Notes: generated from the letters alone by a model not told the origin. 64,000 bases of DNA from Bretschneidera sinensis (GCA_023935145.1 CM043702.1:76871820-76935819); one strand, 5' to 3'. Numbered from the stretch's first letter, positions 23,023 through 35,042 are shown. Made by a program: numbers and translations.

Positions 23023-24811
23023 ATTTGACAAAGATGGCTATTGACAACATGACAAAATCATTTTATTTTTTATTGAATGGCAACATCAAAATACTAATTA
23101 ATAGTACGAAACAAAAGAGTGAACGAAGAAGAATGAGAAAAGTCCCGACTTAATTTAATTGAACATGCTAGTCTTTGAACTTCTGTTTAGAGATGACAAA
23201 AGCGTTCAGTTTTGATTTTTTTGACTCGTCAAACATAGATGTGAATGTAATTTTATCTACGTGGGACGAAAATGAAATTTTTTAAAATTTTCGGTGGTGA
23301 CAGAAATGAAAACAAACGGGACTGTATTCCATCCGAAAAATTCATGTATCATCTTTTATATATATATATGTTTTATGTGTCATATAAATATTAGTTAAAA
23401 TTGATAATGATACAGTTACACTTAACTATATATTTATATTTATATAACCACTTAACGTATAACTTATTTTGTGAGAGTTAACTTATTTTGTGATTTAATT
23501 TTTAATTTGATGTCATATAATTAGATTTATGGTGTGAAAAAATGATCTAATGTTTTACTTTGTATTGAACATTTATGTTGTATTCTGATTATGTCTAATG
23601 ATATTGTATTTTTATCTTATATCTAGTGTTATTGTGAAGTAAATTTTTTTTAATATAGTTTAATTGAGTTTTTTATTAAAATAAATTAGGTTAACGGGAA
23701 ATTTTTGACTTCTTAATAAATAATCATTATTTCTGTTTATAAACAAGAACGGAAACAAAGATTGAGGTGTTCAAAAATCTCTACCAAAAGTAGGGACGAG
23801 AATAAAAAGCAAAATAAAATCTTTAAAAAAATAGAAATAAAAATGAATTGTATTTTTTTAAATAAAAACGAAAATAAAAATGATATTATTTACTTGAAAC
23901 CCGTCCTATTATCGTCGCTACATTTGTCTTTCAAGATAAATTTAATGGTACAACTTTCGTCCTTTTGTTGCATGAAAAAAATGATGAATAAGCGCAGAGT
24001 ATGGTTGTCTTAATGGAGGGTTTATGAATAAGTGGAATTTCAAGAAAAGTGGAATTTTAGAACTAATTGAAAATTTTAAATATTTTTTTGTAGAATTTAA
24101 AATTTAAGAATCTAATAGTACGTTTAGTTGTGAATTTTTTTTTATTTTTTTATCTCTATTTTTAAATATTTTTCTCAATAATTTTCATATTTTTTAACAT
24201 AATTTAAAAAACAATACTTTTCTTTTCAATATAAAATTGCATCTATTATTTTTAAATTAGGAATATTATGGTGTGTTTAGTTGTAAAAAATGTTTTTATT
24301 TTTTTAAATATTTTTTTTAAATAATTTGTGAATTCTTAACATAGTTTAGAAATTAATATTTCTCTTCCTAACATAATATTAAAAAAATAATAAACAAAAA
24401 AAATTGTTTACCAATTTTTCTCATATTATATTGAAAAGAAATCTAATGTTTTTTAAAAGATTAGAATCCTTTCCAGAAACTTGATGAAATTTTTTTAAGT
24501 GCACTATCAGATGAGGATCACGTCAAAACTGTAAATGACGTATCATTCATCCCATGATGTACTTGAAAAAAAAATTTCAAAATTACTAAAGAAAAACTTT
24601 TTTCATTCTAAATTATATTACGAATATGTAAACTATTGAGTAAAATTTAAAATAAACACACTCTAAACTAAATACCCCTAATTTAATGATATTATTAGGT
24701 GCAATTTCTGTAAAAAAAATAATAATAATACTAATGTACGTATATACTAGAAGAAAGAAAAAAGAAATATTAGTAACAAATTACTAGAAAGAAGTTAAGA
24801 GGGTGAGGCAA

Positions 24812-25122
24812 TGTGATGGTGGGTGCGTGCCCCCTAACCATACAGGAGCTTTACAAGGGGATTTGTCATCTGATTGCCTTTCCCCACAATCTGACGTACG
24901 GCCCATTCGTACAGAATGACACAGCCAACCACATGCACACTCCCTTTTTTATCTCCCTCTTTCCTTTTACTGTACAGCTTAATAGGAAGTAACATTTAAC
25001 GGAAAAAGACATACATTATCTGGAAAGGAAAAAAGAAAGAAAAAAAACAAAGAGGAGTGTGACGTGAAAATCCACGAACATTGTGGGCTCCACTTCCACA
25101 GCGCCAGTTACGCTCTCTTTGT
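24812..25122. repeat. Dispersed duplicate, copy 1
   Basis: About 310 bp homologous to 25897-26220 in direct orientation. Shared landmarks are GGGATTTGTCATCTGATT, GTACAGAATGAC, the ACAAAGA purine run and AAAATCCACGAAC. No ORF is conserved between the copies. Confidence 0.8.
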
Positions 25123-25468
25123 TATCTTATTCTCTCTTTCTTATCTTATTCTTTATTTTTTTTATTGGAGTTTAAAAGTACAAACTCCAAAGTCTCCCTT
25201 CAAAAAAAGTAATAAAAAATTCCAAATATAACTTGATCGTTGAAGAAGATAAATACAATTACTTGTTGAATCTTCCATAATCATCTTCTCAGCCGTCTTG
25301 GAAATTTATAAGTATTAAATTTAAGATTCATCCATAGTATGATTTAAATTTTGTTAAAAGCATAAACCATTACAGCATGTATTTATATACAGGGAAGCAT
25401 AAAATGCATGTTTTCAGACCACATGGAATTTTCATGAAATATTACTTAATTAAGATATCAAACTATTT

Positions 25469-25472
<4 letters not shown>

Positions 25473-25501
<29 letters not shown>
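25473..25501. repeat. (AT)n microsatellite
   Basis: An uninterrupted AT dinucleotide run of about 14 units. Confidence 0.95.
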
Positions 25502-25505
<4 letters not shown>

Positions 25506-25896
25506 AGATAAAAAGGTAAATTAAACGGAATTGAGTTTATATTATCCATGGAAAATTGACGGCACATGCGAATGGAGATTTTAACAAGAGATGGACACTA
25601 AAAAAAAATAAAACACAAATTTGTTAATTGTAGATATAAGTTTTTTTTCGTTTTTATTTAATAAGTATCAAGACACAACGTTTTAAAGTCACTTTTATTA
25701 ATAAATGAATTAACAAAATTTATTGTATTGATGATATTTTAAATAAATTAGATTCAAATCCAACCGTAAATTGTATGTAACCAATTGAAACTTCAATAAG
25801 AGGTGACTTGAATCCCTACATATTTACGTTTAAGAAAAAAAAATTATTAATTTATTTTAAATTAACTTAAATAAAAAGTCAAACAAGACCTAAGGG

Positions 25897-26220
25897 ATAG
25901 TGGGTGAGACCCATTAAACACGTTGTAGAGCTTTATAAAGGGATTTGTCATCTGATTACCTTTCCACACAAACTGTCGTACGGTACAGTTGTACAGAATG
26001 ACCCAACAAACCCCACACGCATACTCTTTATCTCCCTCCTTTTTAATCCACACAGCTTAATATTTAACGTTAAAAACATACAATATCTAAAAAGAATAAA
26101 AAGGAAAAAAACAAAGAAGAAAAAAAAGGAGTGTGGCTGTGTGACATAAAAATCCACGAACCATGTGGGCTCCAGTTAACAACTTGTACTTCCACTTCTG
26201 CAGCGTCAGTTCTCTTTCCT
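25897..26220. repeat. Dispersed duplicate, copy 2
   Basis: Second copy of the 24812-25122 segment, 1.09 kb downstream, with many substitutions and several small indels. Confidence 0.8.
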
Positions 26221-26453
26221 ATTTCTTTTTTTTTTTTCGTTGGAGTTTAAAAATAGCAATGTAAATGATTGTGAAATCGAAAAAATTATATAATAATTAA
26301 TTAATAAATTTATTATTTAATTTCTTAAGTAATTATTATTTAATTTTTTTATAATTATTAATAATTTTTTTCAATTTTGTGAACTTTCACTGTATTCATA
26401 GTATTATCATTTTTAAAGAAATACAAAATTTTAAGTCTAATTTTCAAAAGGTC

Positions 26454-26669
26454 TGTTGAATTTAAGAGAAGAAGTGAGACAATACAAAAAGAAGAATTGT
26501 ATTGAATGGTGTGATTTGCTTACAAAGGGAGCAATCCTATTTATATAAGCTAATAGGAGAAGTAAAGCTATACACAACCAATATGAGATTATCCTATTTA
26601 TACAAGCTAATAGGAGAAGCAAAGCTATACACAACCAATGTGAGACTAAGCCCATATAATACATTAACA
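26454..26669 (-). repeat. Copia derivative 3' LTR
   Basis: 216 bp with an internal tandem duplication of about 57 bp (TCCTATTTATA...GCTATACACAACCAATRTGAGA twice). Nearly identical to the other LTR. Confidence 0.92.
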
Positions 26670-26682
26670 TCCCCCCTCAAAC
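26670..26682 (-). promoter_or_regulatory. Polypurine tract
   Basis: Minus-strand TTTGAGGGGGGA directly precedes the LTR start TGTTAATG. Confidence 0.8.
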
Positions 26683-26865
26683 TCAAGGCGGTAAGTGGGA
26701 AGTGAACTTGAGTTTGGAAACCAGAGAGTGAAAGCGTCCGGGTGGATGAGCCTTAGTGAAAATGTCAACTGTCTGATCGGCTGAACTGACGGATTGTAGA
26801 CGAACCGTATTCTGGAGAATGTGATCACGGATGAAGTGGATATCATTCTGTGATAATAGTGGCAC
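26683..26865 (-). pseudogene. Copia RNase H C-terminal tail
   Basis: 60 codons in normal orientation for the element: HFIRDHI, then SADQTVDIFTKA, the conserved end of copia pol. Sequence upstream of DIHFIRD is replaced by the inverted block. Confidence 0.85.
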
Positions 26866-27937
26866 GAAATTATGTGAGAATCTGGTGATTTTTACTATCC
26901 CAGCACTCTCTCCCGTGGAATTGTGGCACTCTCGGTTAGGTCACACTTCATCCAGCCCTCTACGTTCTCTTATTTCTAGTGGTCAGTTAGGATCACTTCA
27001 GCATGAGTCTTTTAATTGTATTCATTGTCAACTTGCAAAACAATCAGTTTTACCTTTTAATGAGAGTCAGTCTGTTTCCCTTGCACCTTTTGATTTAGTA
27101 CATTCTGATGTTTGGGGGCCTTCTCCTCATACATCAATGGGTGGTGCTCGTTATTTTGTTATATTTGTGGATGACTATTCTCGTTATACTTGGTTGTTTC
27201 TTATGAAAAGCATATCTGAACTCTTTCAAATATATTCTGATTTTTCTTCTATGGTTCAAACTCAATTCTCTCGGAATATCAAAATTTTTCGTTCAGATAA
27301 TGCAATGGAATATAAAGACCGTGTTTTTCTAAACCTACTTCACAAAAATGGCACGCTTCCCCACCGCTCGTGCCCTGGAACCTCACAACAAAATGGACGA
27401 GCCGAATGCAAACATAGACATATTCTTGACACTGTTCGTGCTCTACTCATTTCGTCATCATGTCCTGAACGTTTCTAGGGTGATGCTGCCTTAACCGCAG
27501 TGTACACAATCAATCGTGTCCCTTCCGCTACAATCCAAAATCAGTCTCCATTCGAGCGCTTTTTCGGTAAACCTCCTGATTACTCTAACCTCAGAGTCTT
27601 TGGTTGCGCTTGTTTTGTTCTTCTCAAACCACATGAACACAATAAATTACAACCAAGGGCTCATCTGTGTTGTTTGATTGGATATGGTATTGAACATAAG
27701 GGGTATCGGTGCTGGGATCCTATTTCTAAAACTCTTCGTATCTCTCGTCATGTCATTTTTTGGGAACATCAAATGTTCTCTTCTTTACGGTCATTTGACA
27801 TGTCAACCATCACTAACTCCAGATTCTTTACTGATCCATCTATTGAGTTATTTCCTGAGAATCCAGTTTCAGGTACTGTTGAGTCCACCTCCGAATCACC
27901 AGCCAATATCACCCCTTCCGTTCCGGACCCAGCTCCA
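26840..27937 (+). pseudogene. Copia pre-integrase/integrase segment (inverted)
   Basis: The plus-strand frame holds a GAG-pre-integrase motif (LWHSRLGHTSSSPLRSL, then CIHCQLAKQ), the integrase catalytic Asp region (HSDVWGPSP, VDDYSRYTW), the second Asp (FRSDNAMEY) and the Glu region (GTSQQNGRAECKHRHI). One TAG at 27476-27478 replaces a Trp. The frame then resumes (INRVPSATIQNQSPFE, RVFGCACFV) and runs into the reversed primer site, adding unrelated codons before a stop at 27953-27955. Confidence 0.9.
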
Positions 27938-27949
27938 GCTCTGATACCA
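27938..27949 (-). promoter_or_regulatory. Initiator-Met tRNA primer site
   Basis: TGGTATCAGAGC on the minus strand, directly next to the LTR end at 27950. Confidence 0.92.
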
Positions 27950-28165
27950 TGTTGAATTTAAGAGAATAAGTGAGACAATACAAAAAGAAGAATTGTATTG
28001 AATGGTGTGATTTGCTTAAAAATGGAGTTATCCTATTTATATAAGCTAATAGGAGAAGTAAAGCTATACACAACCAATGTGGGATTATCCTATTTATACA
28101 AGCTAATAGGAGAAGCAAAGCTATACACAACCAATGTGGGACTAAGCCCATATAATACATTAACA
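27950..28165 (-). repeat. Copia derivative 5' LTR
   Basis: 216 bp, matching 26454-26669 with only scattered substitutions, including the internal 57-bp duplication. Followed by target duplication AGGTC. Confidence 0.92.
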
Positions 28166-28170
28166 AGGTC

Positions 28171-28669
28171 AAAAAATAAATTGATACTAAAGATCTTTTT
28201 GGTTATAAATGCAATAATGATAAATTTTATAAATAAAAAAAATGCGATAACAATACCTTGTGTGCTCATTGACATCGTCATATGCATGTCTCTACATAAC
28301 AAGCATTTATCGGTTGCATTCATCAAAGATTATATGGACACCTCACCAAAACTATCCACATTTTCTCCAAACAGTATTTATGTTGCTAGTTAGTTGCAAA
28401 CTTGCGATCAGTACGGTCTATAGCAAAAATATGTGAGCAATTATCCACTTACAAAATTTGTTAGTTTTATCTTGCATATATAAAATTGTTTTTATTTGCA
28501 TGCATGTATCTCTTTCTGATTTATGTTCGCATGTATTTCTTGAATAAATTTTTTAAAAGATGAAAAAAATGGTTATGTACCCTTTTATTCGTTTGAAAAG
28601 ACATTATTTATTCAATTTCATCATTGAAATTTCAATTAAAACCATGTCTTCTTTATTTTAAATAAGTTT
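28171..28669. other. AT-rich spacer
   Basis: No ORF with recognisable domains and no repeat structure seen. Confidence 0.5.
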
Positions 28670-29128
28670 TGATGTCGAAAATCTGTCAAGAATTAGAACA
28701 ACCGGGGAGTGAAACCTGCACACACGAAACAAAGAGAAAACCTAAAAGTCGTCGGAGGACCGAAGGGCATATGCCTCCGAGTAGACTCTCTGATGCCTAA
28801 GTTAGTATAGGGCTTTTGGAGAAATAAGGAAAGTTGTGTAAAATCAGGAATTGTGAATAATGAATTGAATGTATATTTTGATTGTAAGAGCCCACTTTTA
28901 TAGTGTGTCAGAGCAGAGTCCGATTAGGAGAATGATTTTATTGTTGTGATAGGAATGACATTCCTCTTAGATAAGACTGGAATTATCCATATGTTGGATT
29001 TGAATAACAGTTTATCCATAAATTGGAATGTTGTAGTAGTACTAGGACATTGAAGTGAGATTACCATGATGCCTCTTGATGTAAAATAACCATAATACCC
29101 CTTAGTGAAGGTTATTTTGGACACTTCA
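28670..29128 (-). repeat. Tat derivative 3' LTR (approximate)
   Basis: Shares its start TGATGTCGAAAAT, and weaker blocks such as GGAGGAC and GATGCYTAAGT, with the right LTR. The inner limit is placed at TTTTGGACACTTCA by similarity to TTTGACCGACATCA. Confidence 0.5.
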
Positions 29129-31678
29129 CTTCGATCCTCGGCTATGGAGGATGTTTGAAGCGAAGTCCTCGTGTGTAATTGCTTTTTCGAACTTGGTGAA
29201 TTTTTTTGGTTCATCTTCTAAGAGGGGCAATAATACTAGATCTTCTATAGGTTTTCCTCTTAGAATCTTGGAGTCATGTCTTGGGCCTTCTATTTGATGG
29301 ACACCTGCTTTGTCTTTCCCTTTAAAGGAGGCCAAAGAACAAGTTCGGGCTAAAACATGGTTACCTTTTACCTCTCATATGCCATTTTCTATTGGGCACT
29401 TATTCTTTAAGTGGTATGTTGAGACTATTACTTTCATGGTGTTCAGCTCTAGTTGCCTAAGGATGGCATTGTATAAGGAGGGAAGATCTATGACCAAGAA
29501 AGTACTCAAAACGGTTGTTTAGCGAGGCAAGGTACTCGCTCTTATCGGCAACTCTATGCTTCTTTTTAGGTAGACTGACTCACTCAAGAATCCGTACATA
29601 AGGTAGCATGCTGGCTTCAGATGGTTAGCTTCATATTTTTAAAGGCGTCATAGTACAATATATCTTGAGATGACCCGTTATTTACCAAGATACTTTCAAC
29701 TACGAAATTCAAAATGACTAAGGTCACAACAACTGCGTCATTATAAGGAAGGTTTACTCATTCGAGGTTTTTATCTATAAAACTAATGGTTTGATTAACT
29801 CGAGATTCCTTTGTAGGTCCCTCGGCTCATCCAGCTAAAAGGGCGTAGGCTCTTCGGGAGTTCAAAGACTCAACTCGAGAGGTTTTCCCCCCGAAGATAT
29901 TTTGGATGATGCCCACTGTGAGGGTGTTTTCCAACTTCTTCTCTGAGGTTTGGTGTCTTCTATTTCTTTCCTTTCTAATTGTGATTTGCCTTGGTCTTCT
30001 TCTTTCTATACAGATAAGAATTCTTTTTCGATTATGGCTCCTCCTTGATTCTATCTTGATGAACTTTTTTTTTTTTTATGAATTCTCTTTATATTAAGTC
30101 TTCAATTTTGTCCTTTAGATGTCTGTATTCATCTGTTTTATGCCCGTTATCTTTATGGAAGAGATAAAGAAATTTATATCCCTTTTTTTGGTGTGTTCCT
30201 TGATCTTAGCATGCCATTTAATGATATCTTCATTTTTTATTTCCATAAGGAGATCAGTCCTCGATGTATTGAGAGGAGTGTAAGTCTCAAATCTCCAAGG
30301 AGGTCTTGACTTTTCACCCATTTCGGATATCATTTTGGCCTCATTTACTTTGATCGCCCTTAGGCCTGTGTTCCTTGGACTTTTTCATTTTCCTGCCTGT
30401 CAAGGCTTCATTTTCCTTTTGCGGAAGGCTTAGTCTTTTTCTACGATTACGAACTCGTCTGCTTTTGGCTAAAAAAGTTGGCATGGTATACAACGGGTTT
30501 CTAGAGAGGTGGTTGCTGAAGTCAGGGGCCTTAAGGTAATTGATGAAGTCCATAACCCTTACTTTTTGGTTTAGATCCCTTATTTGCACCATGGCTAAAA
30601 GCAAATCATGAGATGTAGTCATGAAGGGTCTCTTCTACATGATGAGTTATACTTAACAAGCTCTCAGAAGTCATTTTGGGACCTCTACTACTAAAGAAAT
30701 GCTTAGCAAACTGTTCGTTGAGCTCATCAAACGATTTTATAGATCTGGAAGGTAACTTGGAGAACTATGTTCTTGCTATCTCTCATAGTGTTACTGGAAA
30801 TGCACGATATGTAGCCACCTTTGAATGGCCATAGAGGAACATTAGAGATTTGAAAGTCTCTAAGTTTTCTTTGGGAAAAGCCTTTCCCGTATAAGGCTCT
30901 ATATGAGGTATTTTGAAATCTGGAGGCAATTTTTCATCCATTAGATCGTTGGAGAAGGGGTTGCCTGTAGGTCTGATCTCTTCAAGGATGTTTCCTCAAG
31001 TGGCTTTTATGGCGAGCCTGATGCGTTCTTTCATTTCTTTTAGTTGCTTGCTCACTTAGGACTTGTCCTGTCCTTGTTTTTTCTTGGATGAATAAGAGTT
31101 TCAGGCTGACTCGTCGTCTCAGACCAAGCATCGAGGACTTCGCCGAGGGCTATTTCAATCGGTTCTCCTTTTTTCAGAGGATGCCATCGGCTTTTGCCTT
31201 GTGTAAGTGGATCGTGCCTCCTGCTTGAACTCACCTCCTTAGGTCTGATGTTCAAGTTCTGAAGTATCGCCTTAGTGGTCCTTCAAATGATGTTGGCAAT
31301 TCAGACCAGGGACTGGCGGTACCTGTCTCTGCTTGGTTTGGACTGGCCGAAATGTGTGACTAACTCCTCGAATCAACACTGGAGAGTGATGTATTCGGCT
31401 CTACCGACAGGAGTGTCTAGATCTATCTCATGGGCTTCTTGTCATATCACTTGGTTCCACTGCAATCCAACTTGCTGATTGGGTAGGGTCTACTCTTCGT
31501 TTACCCCGGGTTGATTATGACTTCTCAAGGCACGATGAGGGTTTTGCCCATCCATCAGAGATGGTGATGGTGGTAACACATATCGGTTGACCTCAGATGT
31601 CATCTCGACAATACTTTGTTGTCCTGTAGTGTTTTTCTCAATACTTTGTTGTCTTGTAGTGTTTTTCTTAGGCAACAT
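29126..31678 (-). pseudogene. Tat-type gag and pre-RT remnant
   Basis: Minus-strand reading starts near 31678 (MLPKKNTTRQQSI, with a 30-bp tandem duplication giving NTTxQQSI twice at 31610-31669). The gag core and tail are at 30622-30341 (SRNPLYTMPTFLAKSR, then a Lys/Arg-rich run). 30333-30115 has FETYTPLNTSRTDLLMEIK, a typical Tat gag C-terminal motif. At 29335-29126 comes a spacer piece (IEGPRHDSKILRGKPIEDL) that normally precedes RT. Several stops and shifts are present, and the Cys/His knuckle is disrupted. Confidence 0.75.
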
Positions 31679-31728
31679 TTTTCAACAGATAAAATTTATA
31701 TGTTTCATACGAATGACACCAATTCTAT

Positions 31729-32075
31729 TGATGTCGAAAATAGGTCAGGTTTGTTCGAGTCTGATCAGACCGGTTGCTAGAGTTGAGTTTGGTCTGATTC
31801 ACTTAGGCAAAGACGGATTCGGGTTGATTTGATTTGAGTTGGGTCTGAGGTACCTGAAAAGGAAGCCGACCCGAAGTATTTTTCGCCGTGGAGGACCCTT
31901 CGATGCTTAAGTCAAGTTAGGAGGTGATGAGAGAAAAGTAAGGAAAGATGGTTATGAATGGGTTACCATTCAGGGGACCCTTATTTATATGGATTGAGAT
32001 GGATAATATTACAACTTTACCCTTGGAGTTGCCAAATATCACTTTCTAGTAAGAGGGCATATTTGACCGACATCA
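31729..32075 (-). repeat. Tat derivative 5' LTR
   Basis: Terminal inverted repeat TGATGTCG...CGACATCA. A TATA-like TATAAATAAGG (minus) lies at about 31979-31989. The adjacent ATTGGTGTCATTCG (minus, about 31713-31726) is a plausible primer site; its tRNA was not determined. Confidence 0.6.
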
Positions 32076-34311
32076 ATAAAAAAATTATGCAAGCCTAGAG
32101 AAGGAGCCAGCAAAATCTCATGCACAAATAGTTGTGAACAGTGAAAAGTGTTTTAATTTGGACAGAAAGTTGTGGACAATTCTTAAGAAGTTTTATACAC
32201 TCTAATTTCAGTTTTAAAATATGGCTACGAAGTTTTAATTTGGAATACATTGTATTAAAATAAATTTATCAAGTTTGGGGGAGGGAGGGGGGAGAAGGGA
32301 TTTGTGATACAAAACAGAAATTGGTGTAGAAAAGCCTAATTAAGAGGTCCCTCGGTGTCGTTTTGGTGGAATTTAGGGATCACGAGGGTTTGTTCCCTAG
32401 AATAAGAGAAAGGATGAAAGCAACTGCACAACTCTCTTTATTGAACTAATGACGAATGTCTCTACCAAAGTAAACAAGGAGTACCCTTTTGTCCTGGGAT
32501 TTGGTCTGGTGCATTTGTAGCTTTGTCTTGACTAACTCGGCAAAACCTTTTTTTTTTTGTGGGTGTGGCGGATATCGAAATTTTTGTTAGAAGAGACTTT
32601 GTAAACTGAAAATAAATATTATATATATTTACTTGAAATGTTAATTTGTCTCAACTCAAGTTAGTATTGTGCTCCAATGTTTTTTTAATCAAAATGATTT
32701 ACCCTATCACGTAATCAAAATAAAAATTTTTTACATTTCAAATTTTTCTACCTCATCTACTAAAGCAAGTTGTAATTGAGAATAAACCCCAACCCGCGAT
32801 TGATGACAAGTGGAGCACGTGCAGCTGACGGTATATGGAGCGCATGTGACTAATTTCGGTAGAATCATATCACCACGGTTTGACGGTTTGATAAGTATGT
32901 ACATTTTAAGCTCATGATGGTGGTTTACGATAGCCTTCACTGAAAAAGTGCAAATCTAATTTGAGCTTTTTTTGTCCATATTGGCGGCGTGTGAGAGTGG
33001 TCAGGCATGCATCCGATACAGGATTATAGATCGTCGGACGCTGATTTCAACAGTATTAACGATGAACTTTTTCAAACATCAGCTAGTCATAAATCACAAA
33101 AAGTCTTCAGACATTAAAAAATAAATAAATGAGTATTGAATTACTCTATTACTCTTATAGTTGTTTTACATAAATTTGAATTTTTAAGAATATTTAGTCA
33201 TAAATAATCAAGACACAGTACTAATTTGTATCTTAAGTGAAACAAGTTAGTAGCTTTATATATATAAAAATCAATTTAATATAATCATCGATGATATGTT
33301 TTACATATAGGCGATTAAAAATTTATATTAATGCTAAATAATTTACACATAACCCAAAGCTTTTGAACATTTTTGAAAAATTTACACTAAAGTTAGATGA
33401 GTTTTTAGTACTTGTGAGGGTAATTTATATTAAGATTAGATAATTGATATTTTTTGTGAGGGTAATTTATATTTTATTTAGTGGGGGCAAATATAAAATC
33501 ATAATAGTATTGGTCTTTTTATCAAAAGTTAATCGAGGGAAGTTGATCCCATTGCCTTTTAGTGAATCAGTGATAAAAAAAATATATATGGCAAATATTT
33601 TTTTTATTTTTATCATTAATGTTTTTGTCTTTACTATTAAAAATATAAATTTATAAAAAAAAACATGTGTTTTATTATAAAAAAAATTTTCATTTTTCAC
33701 CAACTTAAGCCACTGTATATATGCTAACCACAACCACAACACCATATAGCAAAATCTCCTTCGAGTGTAAAGCTCCATAATCCAAGAGTCGTAACATCTA
33801 TTTATAGTCCATTTCCATTCTATAATCCAAGAGATCATAAGAGCCCATGTTTGACGCATATTCATGATCAATCATCTAAAAGTTGTGATCTAAAAAGCTC
33901 TTGTCCTTGGGAATGGGCTATAATGTCCATGAATAGCCCATTTTCGTTTCCTTTTCTAATACGATCTTTTGCGCATGGGCCTAATATCAGGCTAAACTAA
34001 GTATATACTAATGTAGTTGTAGTATCTAAATTCTAATGCATTTCATCAATTACAATTAAACATTGTTATCCGCCTGGTGTTATTTCGATTACTTATTTTA
34101 TTTTAAATATTAAAAAAATAATTAGTCCCCAAATAAAATATGAGAATCATAATAGTTTCTTGTGTTACAATAGATGCAGTGAAGACTTGAAATTACAATT
34201 AAAAAACTCATAAAACGTTGAAGTTACACCAAAACAATTGCCATTTTTTTTACCTTAATTTATAGTGATCCAACGATCCTCATCATATGCTTTTTCAGCA
34301 TGATAATTATA
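32076..34311. other. AT-rich spacer without genes
   Basis: The longest ORF (33467-33871, 134 codons, minus) is low-complexity and has no recognisable domain. GTGAGGGTAATTTATATT recurs at 33415 and 33458. One strong G-run lies at 32276-32299. Nothing else was supported. Confidence 0.55.
32276..32299 (+). other. Potential G-quadruplex run
   Basis: Four G-tracts of 5, 3, 6 and 3 bases are separated by loops of 1, 1 and 4 bases, meeting the usual G4 pattern. It stands alone in AT-rich DNA. Confidence 0.6.
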
Positions 34312-34316
34312 CATTA

Positions 34317-35021
34317 TGATATGGCCCAAAATACTCCGGCCCAAATGAGCTCCAGGCCAGGCAGAGCAACCTTGGCCCAAATAAGCACCAGACCCACCAG
34401 GGCTCCAAATGAGCTTCAGGGTCGGCAAGATGCTCCGACCCAACAAGAAGCCCAACTAAACTCTCCAGCCCAAGTAGCGTTCTGATCCAGTGACGCCTCC
34501 AGCCCAGACAAACTGCCAACATTCCCTCCGGCCCAGCAAAATCTCCAAGCCCATAAAGGATGGTCCGGCAAACCTATGCCCGGATCCCCCCAACGACTTG
34601 ACACCCTGCAGCCACCAGCCACCCTACTGCTGCCCTGTAGCTACCCTACAACCACCTAGCCCTGCAGCCACCCTATGGCCGTCCTGCAGCCACCCTACAA
34701 CTCCCTTTCTTCCGAGCGTGCAATCATGATCTCCCCATCGGTGGGCTACTATAAATGGGCCAAGGTATGGACTTCACCATTTTCATTGATGAACACACAC
34801 TACTACTTCAACTGCACAAGCCCTCGGCTCCTCTTTTAATTAGTTGCTGACTTAAGCATCGGAGCGCCCTCGAAGGTCCCCCCCCCTCCTCCTTCCGAAG
34901 GTCTTCAGTTCACTCCTGTTACCTGTGCAGGGCCAGGCCACGTCCTCACCAAAGTCACGCCCACATCCGAGCCACGTCCCCACCCAGGCCACGTCAGCAC
35001 CAACACTTCAAGGCATCAACA
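34317..35021 (+). repeat. Retand-like 5' LTR
   Basis: 705 bp. U3 is dense in GGCCCA/AGCCCA boxes and holds a degenerate GCAGCCACCCTAC short repeat (about 34609-34705). The TATA box CTATAAATGGG is at about 34749-34759. Confidence 0.93.
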
Positions 35022-35024
35022 GAT

Positions 35025-35042
35025 TGGTGCCGTCCATGGGAA
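35025..35042 (+). promoter_or_regulatory. Primer binding site
   Basis: TGGTGCCGTCCATGGGAA, three bases after the LTR end. It is of the type seen in Tat elements. I did not identify the tRNA. Confidence 0.7.

Larger units (their letters stand above)
23023..26448. other. AT-rich gene-free region
   Basis: Long poly(A)/poly(T) runs and only short ORFs without recognisable domains. Weakly similar repeats around the phrase GTTTAGTTGT occur at 24120 and 24275. No promoter-gene structure could be supported apart from the duplicated segments listed separately. Confidence 0.6.
26454..28165 (-). mobile_element. Small copia derivative with inverted interior
   Basis: Two 216-bp LTRs (26454-26669, 27950-28165), TG...CA termini and a perfect target duplication AGGTC (26449-26453, 28166-28170). 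LTR orientation, primer site (right) and polypurine tract (left) all say minus strand, and the RNase H tail at 26865-26683 agrees. The integrase segment at about 26840-27937 lies on the plus strand, so it is inverted relative to its own element. Gag, protease and RT are missing. At 1.7 kb it is non-autonomous. Confidence 0.9.
28670..32075 (-). mobile_element. Tat-lineage Ty3/gypsy deletion derivative
   Basis: LTR-like ends (28670-about 29128 and 31729-32075) start TGATGTCGAAAAT on the plus strand, and the right one ends CGACATCA. The interior reads on the minus strand as Tat-type gag and a protease/RT spacer piece. Everything from protease core to integrase is missing. No target duplication was recognised, and the LTRs have diverged in length (about 459 against 347 bp), so the copy is old. 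Confidence 0.65.

Noticed and set aside
33467..33871. 134-codon minus-strand ORF in the spacer
   Set aside because: AT-driven, low-complexity translation without a domain, no promoter or splice context.
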